From the NCBI GenBank assembly GCA_032622095.1, contig CP136064.1:183004209-183068208 (forward strand): a DNA stretch of 64,000 nt, in the 5' to 3' direction. The notes under the pieces were generated by a model. That model made no database searches, was not told the DNA's origin, and worked only from the letters and a program-made list of their open reading frames with translations. Of the stretch, positions 1 to 9,984 are shown piece after piece; the first letter of the stretch is position 1, and every line of letters begins with the position of its first letter. Position numbers and translations under genes: made by a program. This DNA is from Siphonodentalium dalli. Taxonomy: Eukaryota > Mollusca > Scaphopoda > Gadilida > Siphonodentaliidae.

Positions 1-789
1 TATGTGTCACAGTAGATATATATGTAAACTAATATGGTTTATTTATTATGCAACATTATGTGCTGTCCGCCACACGCAATATGGCACACAGAAGACGAAC
101 CAGTAAGAACTTTGTGGCTCATTGTTTGATGCATAGTAAATATAATTCTGAATATGCCCACGTCCTGTATCATACGAATCTAACAATGGTCTAGTCACTG
201 CTCATCAAACATCATCCCTCATGAGGGTTTGCAAAAACATTATAATAATAATACGCTTTATCAGAGCCAGTATCACAAAATAGGAGGGGTGGAATTCGTC
301 ATGTGTAGGCATTATCATTACATGTAAATATAAACGATAAACGTTTTCGCAAAAAAATATATGAGAAAAAAACATTGATAACGCGTCTACTTCACAATTT
401 GCTCACCCCAGTTAAATAGCCAAGGGTGTGCCCTTTCCAGAGATGCACATCGCGTCCTCGTACATTATGCCATCGCATAGTTATCGCGTTTTTGAAGAAA
501 GCACCCGCATCTCAGTGGGATTTACCCTTCGCTCCAGATAAATCTCGCACCAATCTGCCCTGAAAGGCGGACAGCTTTCACGAGTTCCTATCGCGTGAAA
601 GAAATTAGCGTGCAACCAGGCATAGCCGGTAATTCTCGTCAACATCGGAACGCGGGCTTTTTTTAAACATGCTGCTCGCCGTTGATGGCAGCGTGAGACA
701 TACGATTTGGAGTCCATCCGACCATGGGTTGACTTCGCGGGCCAGGAAGGTTTCGCACCTCACCCGGACTTGATGTCATTCAAGTTGAT

Positions 790-807
790 GGGGTGGGGTG
801 GGGTGGG
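790..807 (+). repeat. (GGGGT)n tract, potential G-quadruplex
   Basis: Four G runs separated by single T bases form a canonical quadruplex motif. The same 18 bp is at 8508, 16226 and 23948. Type-B units have longer versions at 31801-31826, 39613-39639 and 56024-56050, and unit 7 has lost it. Confidence 0.8.
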
Positions 808-813
808 CTTCAA

Positions 814-1034
814 TGACCTTGACCCTAAGATTTCCTTGACCTCTGATACTCGACATCATGGCGATTTCAAGGGCTAATTTTGCGAGTTATATATAGCGAT
901 GTACGCGCTTATGACAATATGCAGAGCACGATATGGCTGTCCCTGTTAAAACTGCAGGTCACAGGGAGGCCTCTACATACCTATATTCCTGGGCCTGTAG
1001 CCGACGTGGGACCATGATCTCAATGTGACCTTGA
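814..1034. promoter_or_regulatory. Cluster of TGACCTTGA motifs
   Basis: TGACCTTGA occurs at 814-822 and 1026-1034, with a related TCCTTGACCT at 833-842. The reverse complement TCAAGGTCA is the monomer site of ERR/FTZ-F1-type nuclear receptors. Because similar strings occur in dispersed invertebrate repeats, these may instead mark an old transposon in this GC-richer segment. They recur in every full unit. Confidence 0.35.
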
Positions 1035-2125
1035 CCTCTAGAAACTAACATCGGGGACGAGTGAAATTGCGCGTAAAACACCGTATATGCTGGGCTATGG
1101 CGATTTGGACAAGCGCATTTTATAATCATATTACGCTCAACGGTGATTTATCGAAAAAAAAAAAAAAATGTCCGTATCGCCCAGAATAGTTAGCGTACAC
1201 GTTATAGCGCGCGTGCGACCGATTTAATTGCGTGTAACAATGCGCTACCGCATCATTTCAAAATGCTCGCGAATCAGTAGAGTTATCATTTACTGTTATC
1301 ATTACTGCTATAATAACAAATTTAGTTTATGTTGAAAATCGACACAATTATTGTGGAAATAAACTGAAGAATACGGGAACTATTGGGCTCTATTCTGCAG
1401 ATGTATGATTTGTGAAGTTCGCCCGTTCACACATATAAAAAAAAAATATATAAAACACGGTATGTATCCAAATCCAATTCTTTGTTCCTTATGGGTACAT
1501 CATTTAAAATGCTGATTTTTTTGTTTGTTTGTTAGTTTAAACATATTTTATTGTATCATTTATGTACAAATGGGATTGGGGCACAAGTTATACAACTTAG
1601 ATAGCCCCTCTCCCCATATAATTACACACGTTATTATAACAACAATGTAGATCGAGTGAGACCTCCTATGTGTAATTCCCTCTACCCAATTATGTCCTAA
1701 TACATAATCTATCAAGTGGACGCGTCATATATTTACATAGCCCGTCTGTGTTAAACTAAATCCTGTCCAGGGTGATAGGTCAACTGTCAATTTGGTCACT
1801 CGTTTGATACCCCAATAACACACAGACCGTAACACGGACACGACTTCACAGATTGTTGGCCTAATCTGACATAATCACTTAAAGTGATCAGCAGAATAAT
1901 TGGGCGTACTTTTCAAAGTGCAGCCGAATTGCTTCTGAAACCAGTTATTTATATCTATCACGTTAGATATCATTGTTAAGTGCTTTGAACTCTTAAATTT
2001 CACTGTCGTTGTGTGCTGCGTGGGCTAGTCTCAAATTATCGGCAGATTTTTTGAAAATAAATAATAATACACACACGCAGCTCTGTATGGGAACAAATAA
2101 TCAAAATGTTATATAAATATAAATA

Positions 2126-2266
2126 TAAGAAATGAATTAATGGGTGTGCATTATTGGGCGATACGGCGCAGTGGTCGTTGGGGGCACAGTTCGCGGTTCA
2201 CATGTGCCCCAAATGACAACAGCGCCGTATCCCACAATAACACACACCCACTACATTCATTTCTTA
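2126..2266. mobile_element. Foldback / MITE-like inverted repeat, unit 1
   Basis: The two halves are imperfect inverted copies of each other: TAAGAAATGAA opens the left arm and TTCATTTCTTA closes the right. Further inside, GGGTGTG pairs with CACACCC, GATACGGCGC with GCGCCGTATC, and GGGGCACA with TGTGCCCC. The arms are about 63 bp with a short loop around GTTCGCGGTTCA. The outer TA could be the target duplication of a Tc1/mariner-type MITE. The open frame running through it is a by-product of the stem. A transcribed hairpin RNA is the alternative. Confidence 0.7.
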
Positions 2267-2917
2267 GATAACCCTGATGGCAATTTCTTATCGATAGCCA
2301 TTCAACCAGACGTTATTCATTCGGGTATTTTTTCAGGTTGATCATATAGAAGCTTCGTCTGTGCCAGTTGTTTTGGTGTGAAATGAACATAGGACGACAC
2401 AGTTGGTAAACAGGTTAACATTATGTCACTCGTTTATCATGCCGTCAGGTACAACTTGTGCGACAACGTTAACCAGTTCACACACTTGAACATTCTATCT
2501 ATTTATCGGGGTAACTTTAGCATTCTTAATATGTTTTTGTGGCGTGACAGGTCATTCTCTCACAACGTCTTGGGCTATTCTTGTCGAATGATGCTGATTT
2601 GAAAACTTTGGAGATTAAACACTCTTAAATTATTCTTCTAAGTTTGTCTTTGAACTTTGGAGACATTTGCAAAGGACAAGACTATCCGCATTATTTGACA
2701 TTTTGAACTTTCCCCAAAAGACAATCCATTTTGAGAATGCCTGACACGATTTCACCATCTATCAACATTTCCGTTCTGAATATAGCCCTCATCTCCTGAA
2801 GTGAGCTGCGTATTATATAACATAGGAGACACAAGGATCCAACAGCACAGTGTGGAACAATGGGTCATTGACAAAGTGGTCATGAATTGAAAGTCAGAGT
2901 TAGATATGTACAATGCA

Positions 2918-2923
2918 TTTATT
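2918..2923 (-). terminator. Candidate polyadenylation signal of the ShKT gene, unit 1
   Basis: AATAAA lies on the minus strand about 450 bases past the stop codon, which would give a 3'UTR of roughly 470 bases. Equivalent signals are at 10636, 18356, 26077, 33947, 42261, 50403 and 58173. Another minus-strand AATAAA occurs near 1547, so the site choice is uncertain. Confidence 0.4.
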
Positions 2924-3372
2924 AAATTTACAATACAGTTGATGACATGATTGTGGTAGATAAAAAGAAACATTTATGCAAACGACCATCGTAGGGTGTC
3001 ATTGCAGGGTATCATGGAGACACATTAGTTAAACACATAGAGCAACGTGTATAGATACCTGAACATTAGAACATGAGCATACATGTACATAACAAATTCC
3101 GTTGCCCGGTATCTTCGACTAAATATACGTGGAAAACTATACACGTGTATTGGTAATGATGTTGGAGCGTTGATTAACTAAGAAGAGAAATATATTAGAA
3201 TTGTCTGAACAGGGACCACCAACGGAAACAGTGAAACAGTCCTGTGCTACTTCTCAGGCGATGCTCCGTCTATCCCGGTGAATATCATCGTGTGAAGACC
3301 TTGCATGTCAGTTCGATGATTTTTGTCATGACATCTCATCGTGAATAGCACTGTTTAGAAGTTATTGGTGAT

Positions 3373-5444
3373 TCAGCACAGACCGCACGTTTCCCTGCAT
3401 CTCATTTGGATCCTGACGACTCGATCGCAGAGTCTCCTCAGTTGGTTGCATCTGGCGGCAGAATACGAATCTTCACAGGGAACTGAAACAATTATAGGCG
3501 TATAGTAACAATTATAACCACGTTGTATTTAAGTTCTTTGTACATGGTTAAAGACACGGTTGGCCTTGGCGGTGGGTATCCTGTGAAAATATCTCCACCC
3601 GTCAAAAAACCGCCACAAACAGAAAGAACATAAAAATGTAGATAGACTTTGTCCGTATACAAATAAGAAATATCGCATAAACAGTATGTTATGGTCATAT
3701 GTTTGACCATTGTTATGTAAACAAAAGCATAACAAGTTACTTTTCTGGTGTTTGTTTATATTATGATGGTAAACATAAAGAGCGTTCTTTGTTGGTGAAT
3801 ACCTGATATGGAACTAATAAAGAGCGTTTATTCCATTTGTGTGTGATTAGCCAGTAGCATTGTGCTGTCTTCTGTAACACAATCAGGCTCTTGCTTAGGT
3901 AAAATATAGTAGGTCTTTATGATAACATGCTGTTTACGCGATGGTCATGGTGTATATGAACGAAACTGTATGCGTTTTAATGTTTTTCTGTTTACGGTGT
4001 TTGGAACAAATATGAATATTTTCGACAATTAAGGCCTCACGTGCCTTTAAAATAGAAATCAAAAAGATGTTGTATCTCTTCACTGAACTTTCTTCATAAA
4101 CTTGGGGCTATAAACTATTATTCGTTGGTAAGCGAGAACAGGTAAGGGGAGCCTCTGTCACTGGGAAATAATTTGTTCTATGAATCAGCACAGGAAATGT
4201 GGCTATCTTACTTTACATCAATTTTGTTTGAAAATATCTTTTAAAAACACTTTAAGTGAAATGCATGCAATTCCAGAATGGTGTTTTTGTGTCTTATTTG
4301 TAATGTGGTTGAAACGTGCATTGAAAAGAAGTTCGATCTAATTTTTTGTTTGTTGTTGCCAGTGCTGTCGATAAGATATAGCGCATCTTTAAGTAGAAGG
4401 CGTCATGTGACTTGTCCTTGAACTTTACGAAAAATACCTCCTACTTAAAGCAGCGGCTCGTAATGTTCAGGGTTCAAAACTGAGATGAAACCAAATGATT
4501 AATTGCTCCTGTCAGTGCACGATCGGATCACCAACGACCGAGAGAAACACAGCTTGATATATTATTGCTTATAGATACTACATGTCGCATAAAAGAACTC
4601 ACTTATGTCGTATATAATTTATCGTTTCAGAAGAAAACATGGGTCCAGTGTTTGTTCTGCTCGGAACATTCAAGAGCATTCAGTTTCATTATGTTCCTGA
4701 TATGGCAACAATACATAGGGTTTATATCACGTATTGTGGAGAGAGCTCACGAATTGATATGGCTTCGACAAGACACCTGCATTCTAAACCATAACCCACA
4801 AAGTCACATAAGCTATGGGCACACTTAGCATAGTCTCGAGTTTTGTACCGCGTTGATCAGCAAAGCTGACGGGCAAACTTGTTCAACTGATCAGTTGCTA
4901 ATTGTTCACAGACATTCGTTGAGTCAAATGACTTTCAGACTTTCAAGTACGCTTTTGTCAGCACCTATTCCCTGATTAAACATGATTAAATTATGAACTT
5001 ACGTGGTTCCGCTGTCGTTGTTGTTGGGATCTCAGCGTCGACGCCGAACATAGCTGATCCACTCTGCACGTTCTGTGTTCTCCCTTGAAGACCGTATCTG
5101 TACATTAAATGTTCGGCTAACCATTTGGATAGTTTGATTCTCTGCGCTTCGCTCATGGGAGTCATGGCTCCCTCATTCGTGTCCGGCCCATGGATGAGAT
5201 CCGCGAATTGTATCTGAGTCCTTCTCTTAGCTGTTTCCATTGGTTCATCGTCTCTCTCGGTCGGTACGCCGCCGCCCGTTGTGGTGTCTGATGTGTGTTT
5301 TTCGTTTGAATTTTCTCTGCGGGATAGTCGTGCATACAGTTGATCCATTTCGTCGGTCGTAACGTAGCTTTGTTCCCCAAATACATCAAGCATTATTATT
5401 GAGAAGATCACCGAAATGAACGCAACTTTTGTATACATCTGCAT
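3373..5444 (-). CDS. Secreted ShKT-domain protein, unit 1 (coding exons 5003-5444 and 3373-3482)
   Basis: I predict a secreted protein of 183 residues. Exon 2 begins after an acceptor TTTTTCAG (exon start 5457); the first ATG is 13 bases in, at 5444. Residues 1-23 form a signal peptide: short polar start, hydrophobic run VAFISVIFSIIMLDVFG, likely cleavage before Glu24. Residues 24-147 are polar and Thr/Ser-rich, with dibasic sites SRR (41-43) and KRR (73-75) and a Thr-rich stretch (141-144). Exon 2 ends at 5003 with donor GTAAGT in phase 1. Exon 3 follows acceptor GTTTCAG and starts at 3482. It completes a Leu codon and encodes six Cys at 150, 159, 166, 176, 180 and 183 (C-x8-C-x6-C-x9-C-x3-C-x2-C), ending CRETCGLC then TGA. 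This spacing and the TCGLC end match the ShKT family (disulfide domain of sea-anemone channel blockers, worm secreted proteins and metalloprotease tails). The Lys-Tyr dyad used by potassium-channel blockers is absent between Cys3 and Cys4, so a toxin role should not be assumed. Confidence 0.85.
3483..5002 (-). other. Intron 2 of the ShKT gene, unit 1
   Basis: This is a 1520-bp phase-1 intron between GTAAGT and GTTTCAG. It contains the 502-bp stretch 3550-4051 that was copied into the 3' flank in units 6 and 7, and a perfect 14-bp palindrome CAACTGATCAGTTG at 4884-4897. Open frames inside it are not supported as coding: the plus-strand one at 4565-4828 is broken by a stop in units 4 and 5. Confidence 0.7.
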
Positions 5445-5457
5445 CACAATTATTTCT

Positions 5458-6085
5458 CTGAAAAATAAAATTTCGAAATGAGTATACTACATGTATCACC
5501 AAATCGTGTGGTATTTCAGTGTTAGTCTTTCAAGAGTATTTAAAGGGTACATATGCCCAAGTATGGCGTGTGCACACATAATTGTTGTGACCCCGGGACG
5601 TGACAGATGCAAAAAAACAAACTATGTTCAATTTGCTAGCTATGGTCAACTTTCTGGCGGATAACATAGCCATACGCAGGCAGATGAATGAAATATTTAT
5701 ATAACCACTTCGTATAATTTTTTGAAACGACAGGACAAAGCGACAGAGGTTTATCGGGTCTTTTTTTAACTGTACGCACAGTCACGAGAGAGCGCTCTTT
5801 ATTTCAAGATTAAAGTGGGTGATGTCCCTTTAAAATTCCGAACAATTTTTACAGGATGAGAACACTCTTACATGTATTTGTCGATCTAGCATATCCTTCA
5901 TTTAAAAAATAACAACTTTTTGGCTGCTCATGAAAGATGTTCTATTCAGACCGCTCTATGCGGAATGTCTTTTAATTGCTGATAAATATCATCGCATCTG
6001 AAACGAATTGTACATTCAAATACAGGCAAAATTTGCCAGTGTATGAACGTATTCCTGAAGCGTATTTGGTAGAGCATTGACTTAC
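5458..6085 (-). other. Intron 1 of the ShKT gene, unit 1
   Basis: This 628-bp stretch is bounded by GTAAGT (6085 downwards) and TTTTTCAG (ending 5458). I see no gene inside it. It holds type A/B differences, such as GGGACG versus GCGACG near 5598 and TATTTGG versus GTATGG near 6064. Confidence 0.55.
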
Positions 6086-6164
6086 CTTTAGTACCGCGAG
6101 GTATGTTCGCCTGCTGTAAGTATGAATTGTTTGATTTGTTCTTCCAATGTGCACCTTATTTATA
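6086..6164 (-). promoter_or_regulatory. TATA promoter and non-coding exon 1 of the ShKT gene, unit 1
   Basis: A TATAAATA box lies on the minus strand at 6157-6164. About 32 bases downstream, TCAAAC (around 6132) is a plausible start site. The resulting first exon of about 47 bases ends AAAG at 6086 and is followed by a consensus donor GTAAGT. The next acceptor is TTTTTCAG at 5458, giving a 628-bp intron before the start-codon exon. The alternative is that this stretch is coding, because a frame reading ...YLAVLK stays open through it. That frame cannot join the signal-peptide frame of exon 2, so I prefer the untranslated first-exon reading. Confidence 0.55.
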
Positions 6165-6244
6165 GTGTCCTGTTCCGGATAATCTGGCATGTCCGACGCT
6201 AATATGACACCACAAAGACAGTACTTTATTTTGGCAGTTATCTT

Positions 6245-6371
6245 GGATTGGGATAGGCTGAAATCATTCGGATAATCCCGGAGAATAAGACATCATAAAA
6301 GGAAATTAGCATTATTGGTCCGTATTGTGTGGATCATCGGATTAGGATAGGCCGAACTCATTCGGATAACC
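6245..6371. promoter_or_regulatory. Pair of 33-bp direct repeats upstream of the ShKT promoter
   Basis: The 33-bp stretches 6245-6277 and 6339-6371 match at 29 of 33 positions and lie 94 bp apart, about 80 to 210 bp upstream of the TATA box. Both contain GGATWRGGATAGG and CATTCGGATAAYC. GGATTA/TAATCC is the core bound by K50 paired-type homeodomains (Otx, Pitx, Gsc), so a regulatory role is possible; this is inference. The pair recurs in every unit. Confidence 0.35.
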
Positions 6372-6529
6372 ATGGCGAATCACTGTATAGTCATGAAAAT
6401 TTACCCAAAAATCCTGCTATTACAAGAATAGGAGAGATCGACACACGAACAAGCCGATTATAGTTTGAATATTATTGCGAATTTAAACAATGAGTAATAT
6501 GCCACGTGTATTGTCGATAATAACCTTAC

Positions 6530-6639
6530 GCTGTGTATCGAATGATTCGGTGATTACTTTCACGACGGGGATGACATGGGGTATAATCTGATGGACTTCG
6601 GGTACGTTAAATTTTGCAGGCAATTCGACGTAGAGTGCT
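6530..6639 (-). CDS. Candidate internal exon of a second minus-strand gene, unit 1
   Basis: A 110-bp stretch is bounded by acceptor GTTTTCAG (ending 6640) and donor C|GTAAGG. Of three frames, one is open throughout, with intron phases 2 and 1. It reads ALYVELPAKFNVPEVHQ and continues with a Val/Ile/Pro/His-rich run ending ITESFDTQ; codon use looks coding (mostly C or G at third positions in the Val, Ile and Pro codons). Phase-matched acceptor ATTTCAG near 6262 would give a terminal exon PYPNPR-stop, with AATAAA at 6219-6224. I found no first exon and do not recognise the protein. It recurs unchanged at 14248, 21968, 29689, 37559, 45874, 54016 and 61788. It could also be a pseudo-exon. Confidence 0.4.
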
Positions 6640-6781
6640 CTGAAAACATGAACATCTTACATACTGTATATGCCTCCCCGTTTACTTTTGGTTGTTATAT
6701 AAGTGACATTTGTCCGAAATGAGCCTATCTGGCAAGATCTAGTGTAATAATTCCTGGAATTTCATTGCTATAATAAGCGAT

Positions 6782-6787
<6 letters not shown>

Positions 6788-6813
<26 letters not shown>
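6788..6813. repeat. TA microsatellite, unit 1
   Basis: Thirteen uninterrupted AT dinucleotides; they generate spurious Ile-Tyr frames. Confidence 0.95.
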
Positions 6814-7090
6814 CCCAAATGTTTTTGCAACAGATAGCCATTTTTGAATAAATTCATGAGAATTGTCCATGAAGTTTTTCCAGCCGTGTGAACGTAGTCT
6901 TATATATGGCAAAGAAAATTGGTCAGACAAATACGCGTATACCGACTACAGTCAAGATTAATGTATATAGTTGTTTTAGTTTAACATGTTAAAGATGCCC
7001 ACACGGATTGGACAACGAATGAAGATAAGATACAAGCTATTATATTTTATGTCAGACTTGTGTCTTATACACACTCTCACCAGCGCGTAA

Positions 7091-7195
7091 TGTGTGCATG
7101 GATACACAACGAAACATGCGTCTAACTTCAACCGCCATCTGAAGTGGCACCAACCACCGGACCATGAATCTGGTGTTACGCAAATTCTCCTGTAA
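7091..7195 (+). pseudogene. Degenerate C2H2 zinc-finger remnant, unit 1
   Basis: The plus-strand frame reads CVHGYTTKHASNFNRHLKWH and ends at a TAA at 7193. The HLKWH end, and 12 residues from Gly to Arg before the first His, are those of a C2H2 finger. The second zinc-binding Cys, expected between His and Gly, is missing as if one codon were deleted. A TAA directly precedes the first Cys codon (7088-7090). A splice-acceptor-like CTCTCACCAG lies just upstream at 7074-7083. It is probably a fossil exon from an older insertion; no other finger is nearby. Confidence 0.5.
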
Positions 7196-9843
7196 ACGGT
7201 AATCAGTTTTCTGCCCAACAGAATTGACGGGTAGTATTTGTTCACAGTAACAGATCGTTGCTCGTGATCAACGAGAAACTCTTTTACTTATTATGCCAAG
7301 TATTGCATTCGTTAATCGCGATTATAAACATCCATGCTTATTATATACTAAATGTTGATAAACCACTCGCAGTGTCGTATCGTGCACCAGGTATGTTGTC
7401 AATCATTTTATACACAATTGAGTGGTTCCAATATAATATTTATCTCATCGCATAATAATCTTTGAGGGGTTTACACGCCTGAGCTGTGTCAGGATGTGGA
7501 ATGTTTAGACAGACTTACACAGTAAACTACCCTATTGTTAAGCTAGTGTACACCCTGAAGGAATCTGCTCTCTGGAGACAATTAATTAAGCAGTTTTCTG
7601 CGTAAGTTCGTCTAAACTGTCCACCTCCTGACATAGCCCAGTCGTGGAAACCTCTTAATTCTATTTCAGATAGAGAGGATGTGTTACGTTCAAGAATTCC
7701 ACACGATTCGAGAACTTTTATGTGTCACAGTAGATATATATGTAAACTAATATGGTTTATTTATTATGCAACATTATGTGCTGTCCGCCACACGCAATAT
7801 GGCACACAGAAGACGAACCAGTAAGAACTTTGTGGCTCATTGTTTGATGCATAGTAAATATAATTCTGAATATGCCCACGTCCTGTATCATACGAATCTA
7901 ACAATGGTCTAGTCACTGCTCATCAAACATCATCCCTCATGAGGGTTTGCAAAAACATTATAATAATAATACGCTTTATCAGAGCCAGTATCACAAAATA
8001 GGAGGGGTGGAATTCGTCATGTGTAGGCATTATCATTACATGTAAATATAAACGATAAACGTTTTCGCAAAAAAATATATGAGAAAAAAACATTGATAAC
8101 GCGTCTACTTCACAATTTGCTCACCCCAGTTAAATAGCCAAGGATGTGCCCTTTCCAGAGATGCACATCGCGTCCTCGTACATTATGCCATCGCATAGTT
8201 ATCGCGTTTTTGAAGAAAGCACCCGCATCTCAGTGGGATTTACCCTTCGCTCCAGATAAATCTCGCACCAATCTGCCCTGAAAGGCGGACAGCTTTCACG
8301 AGTTCCTATCGCGTGAAAGAAATTAGCGTGCAACCAGGCATAGCCGGTAATTCTCGTCAACATCGGAACGCGGGCTTTTTTTAAACATGCTGCTCGCCGT
8401 TGATGGCAGCGTGAGACATACGATTTGGAGTCCATCCGACCATGGGTTGACTTCGCGGGCCAGGAAGGTTTCGCACCTCACCCGGACTTGATGTCATTCA
8501 AGTTGATGGGGTGGGGTGGGGTGGGCTTCAATGACCTTGACCCTAAAATTTCCTTGACCTCTGATACTCGACATCATGGCGATTTCAAGGGCTAATTTTG
8601 CGAGTTATATATAGCGATGTACGCGCTTATGACAATATGCAGAGCACAATATGGCTGTCCCTGTTAAAACTGCAGGTCACAGGGAGGCCTCTACATACCT
8701 ATATTCCTGGGCCTGTAGCCGACGTGGGACCATGATCTCAATGTGACCTTGACCTCTAGAAACTAACATCGGGGACGAGTGAAATTGCGCGTAAAACACC
8801 GTATATGCTGGGCTATGGCGATTTGGACAAGCGCATTTTATAATCATATTACGCTCAACGGTGATTTATCGAAAAAAAAAAAAAAATGTCCGTATCGCCC
8901 AGAATAGTTAGCGTACACGTTATAGCGCGCGTGCGACCGATTTAATTGCGTGTAACAATGCGCTACCGCAACATTTCAAAATGCTCGCGAATCAGTAGAG
9001 TTATCATTTACTGTTATCATTACTGCTATAATAACAAATTTAGTTTATGTTGAAAATCGACACAATTATTGTGGAAATAAACTGAAGAATACGGGAACTA
9101 TTGGGCTCTATTCTGCAGATGTATGATTTGTGAAGTTCGCCCGTTCACACATATAAAAAAAAAATATATAAAACACGGTATGTATCCAAATCCAATTCTT
9201 TGTTCCTTATGGGTACATCATTTAAAATGCTGATTTTTTTGTTTGTTTGTTAGTTTAAACATATTTTATTGTATCATTTATGTACAAATGGGATTGGGGC
9301 ACAAGTTATACAACTTAGATAGCCCCTCTCCCCATATAATTACACACGTTATTATAACAACAATGTAGATCGAGTGAGACCTCCTATGTGTAATTCCCTC
9401 TACCCAATTATGTCCTAATACATAATCTATCAAGTGGACGCGTCATATATTTACATAGCCCGTCTGTGTTAAACTAAATCCTGTCCAGGGTGATAGGTCA
9501 ACTGTCAATTTGGTCACTCGTTTGATACCCCAATAACACACAGACCGTAACACGGACACGACTTCACAGATTGTTGGCCTAATCTGACATAATCACTTAA
9601 AGTGATCAGCAGAATAATTGGGCGTACTTTTCAAAGTGCAGCCGAATTGCTTCTGAAACCAGTTATTTATATCTATCACGTTAGATATCATTGTTAAGTG
9701 CTTTGAACTCTTAAATTTCACTGTCGTTGTGTGCTGCGTGGGCTAGTCTCAAATTATCGGCAGATTTTTTGAAAATAAATAATAATACACACACGCAGCT
9801 CTGTATGGGAACAAATAATCAAAATGTTATATAAATATAAATA

Positions 9844-9984
9844 TAAGAAATGAATTAATGGGTGTGCATTATTGGGCGATACGGCGCAGTGGTCGTTGGG
9901 GGCACAGTTCGCGGTTCACATGTGCCCCAAATGACAACAGCGCCGTATCCCACAATAACACACACCCACTACATTCATTTCTTA
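9844..9984. mobile_element. Foldback / MITE-like inverted repeat, unit 2
   Basis: Type-A form: short loop (CACATGTG), GACAACA on the right arm, and a bulged fifth G in GGGGGCACA. Confidence 0.7.

Larger units (their letters stand above)
1..2125. other. Intergenic spacer, unit 1 left part
   Basis: I see no gene here. Segment 420-1250 is GC-richer with many CpG and contains the G tract, the TGACCTTGA motifs and an A-run of about 15. Segment 1250-2125 is AT-rich with an AATAAA on the minus strand near 1547. A 78-codon minus-strand frame (481-717) is present in most units, but I do not recognise it. Confidence 0.6.
1..7718. repeat. Tandem array unit 1 (type A)
   Basis: The sequence at 1 recurs at 7719 with a constant 7718-bp offset and very few mismatches, so this is one full period of a head-to-tail array. 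The phase is arbitrary because the window starts here; the array probably extends leftwards. Order in the unit: GC-richer spacer with a G-rich tract and TGACCTTGA motifs (about 420-1250), AT-rich spacer, foldback element (2126-2266), 3' flank and 3'UTR of the minus-strand gene, the gene itself (3373 to about 6132), promoter, candidate exon of another gene (6530-6639), TA microsatellite, zinc-finger remnant (7091-7195) and spacer. Confidence 0.97.
6640..7718. other. Intergenic spacer, unit 1 right part
   Basis: This spacer contains the TA microsatellite, a minus-strand TATATAAG (about 6901-6908) with no gene I can attach to it, and the zinc-finger remnant. From 7200 to 7718 I see nothing beyond short chance frames. 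Confidence 0.5.

Noticed and set aside
481-717. 78-codon minus-strand frame, longer in units 5 and 8
   Set aside because: I do not recognise it, it has no signal peptide or domain, its N-terminus shifts with the G-rich tract, and no splice context supports it. Conservation is uninformative in such a young array.
2144-2341. 65-codon plus-strand frame
   Set aside because: It runs through the foldback stem and starts at a non-ATG codon; it is a by-product of the inverted repeat.
2752-2795. Alternative terminal exon after acceptor CACTTCAG, phase-compatible with exon 2
   Set aside because: It is splice-compatible but encodes only a short tail without any motif, while the exon at 3373-3482 gives a complete ShKT domain.
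3492-3580. Alternative terminal exon after acceptor TTTTCACAG, phase-compatible
   Set aside because: It gives a Pro-rich tail with no family match; the ShKT exon immediately downstream is far better supported.
4565-4828. 87-codon plus-strand frame in intron 2
   Set aside because: A TAA interrupts it in units 4 and 5, and it has no ATG start or recognisable domain.
4884-4897. Perfect palindrome CAACTGATCAGTTG
   Set aside because: A 14-bp palindrome with two E-box-like halves in an intron is not enough to claim a site.
5003-5447. Start at the GTG at 5447
   Set aside because: Nuclear genes start at ATG; the ATG three bases further on (5444) gives the same frame and a good signal peptide.
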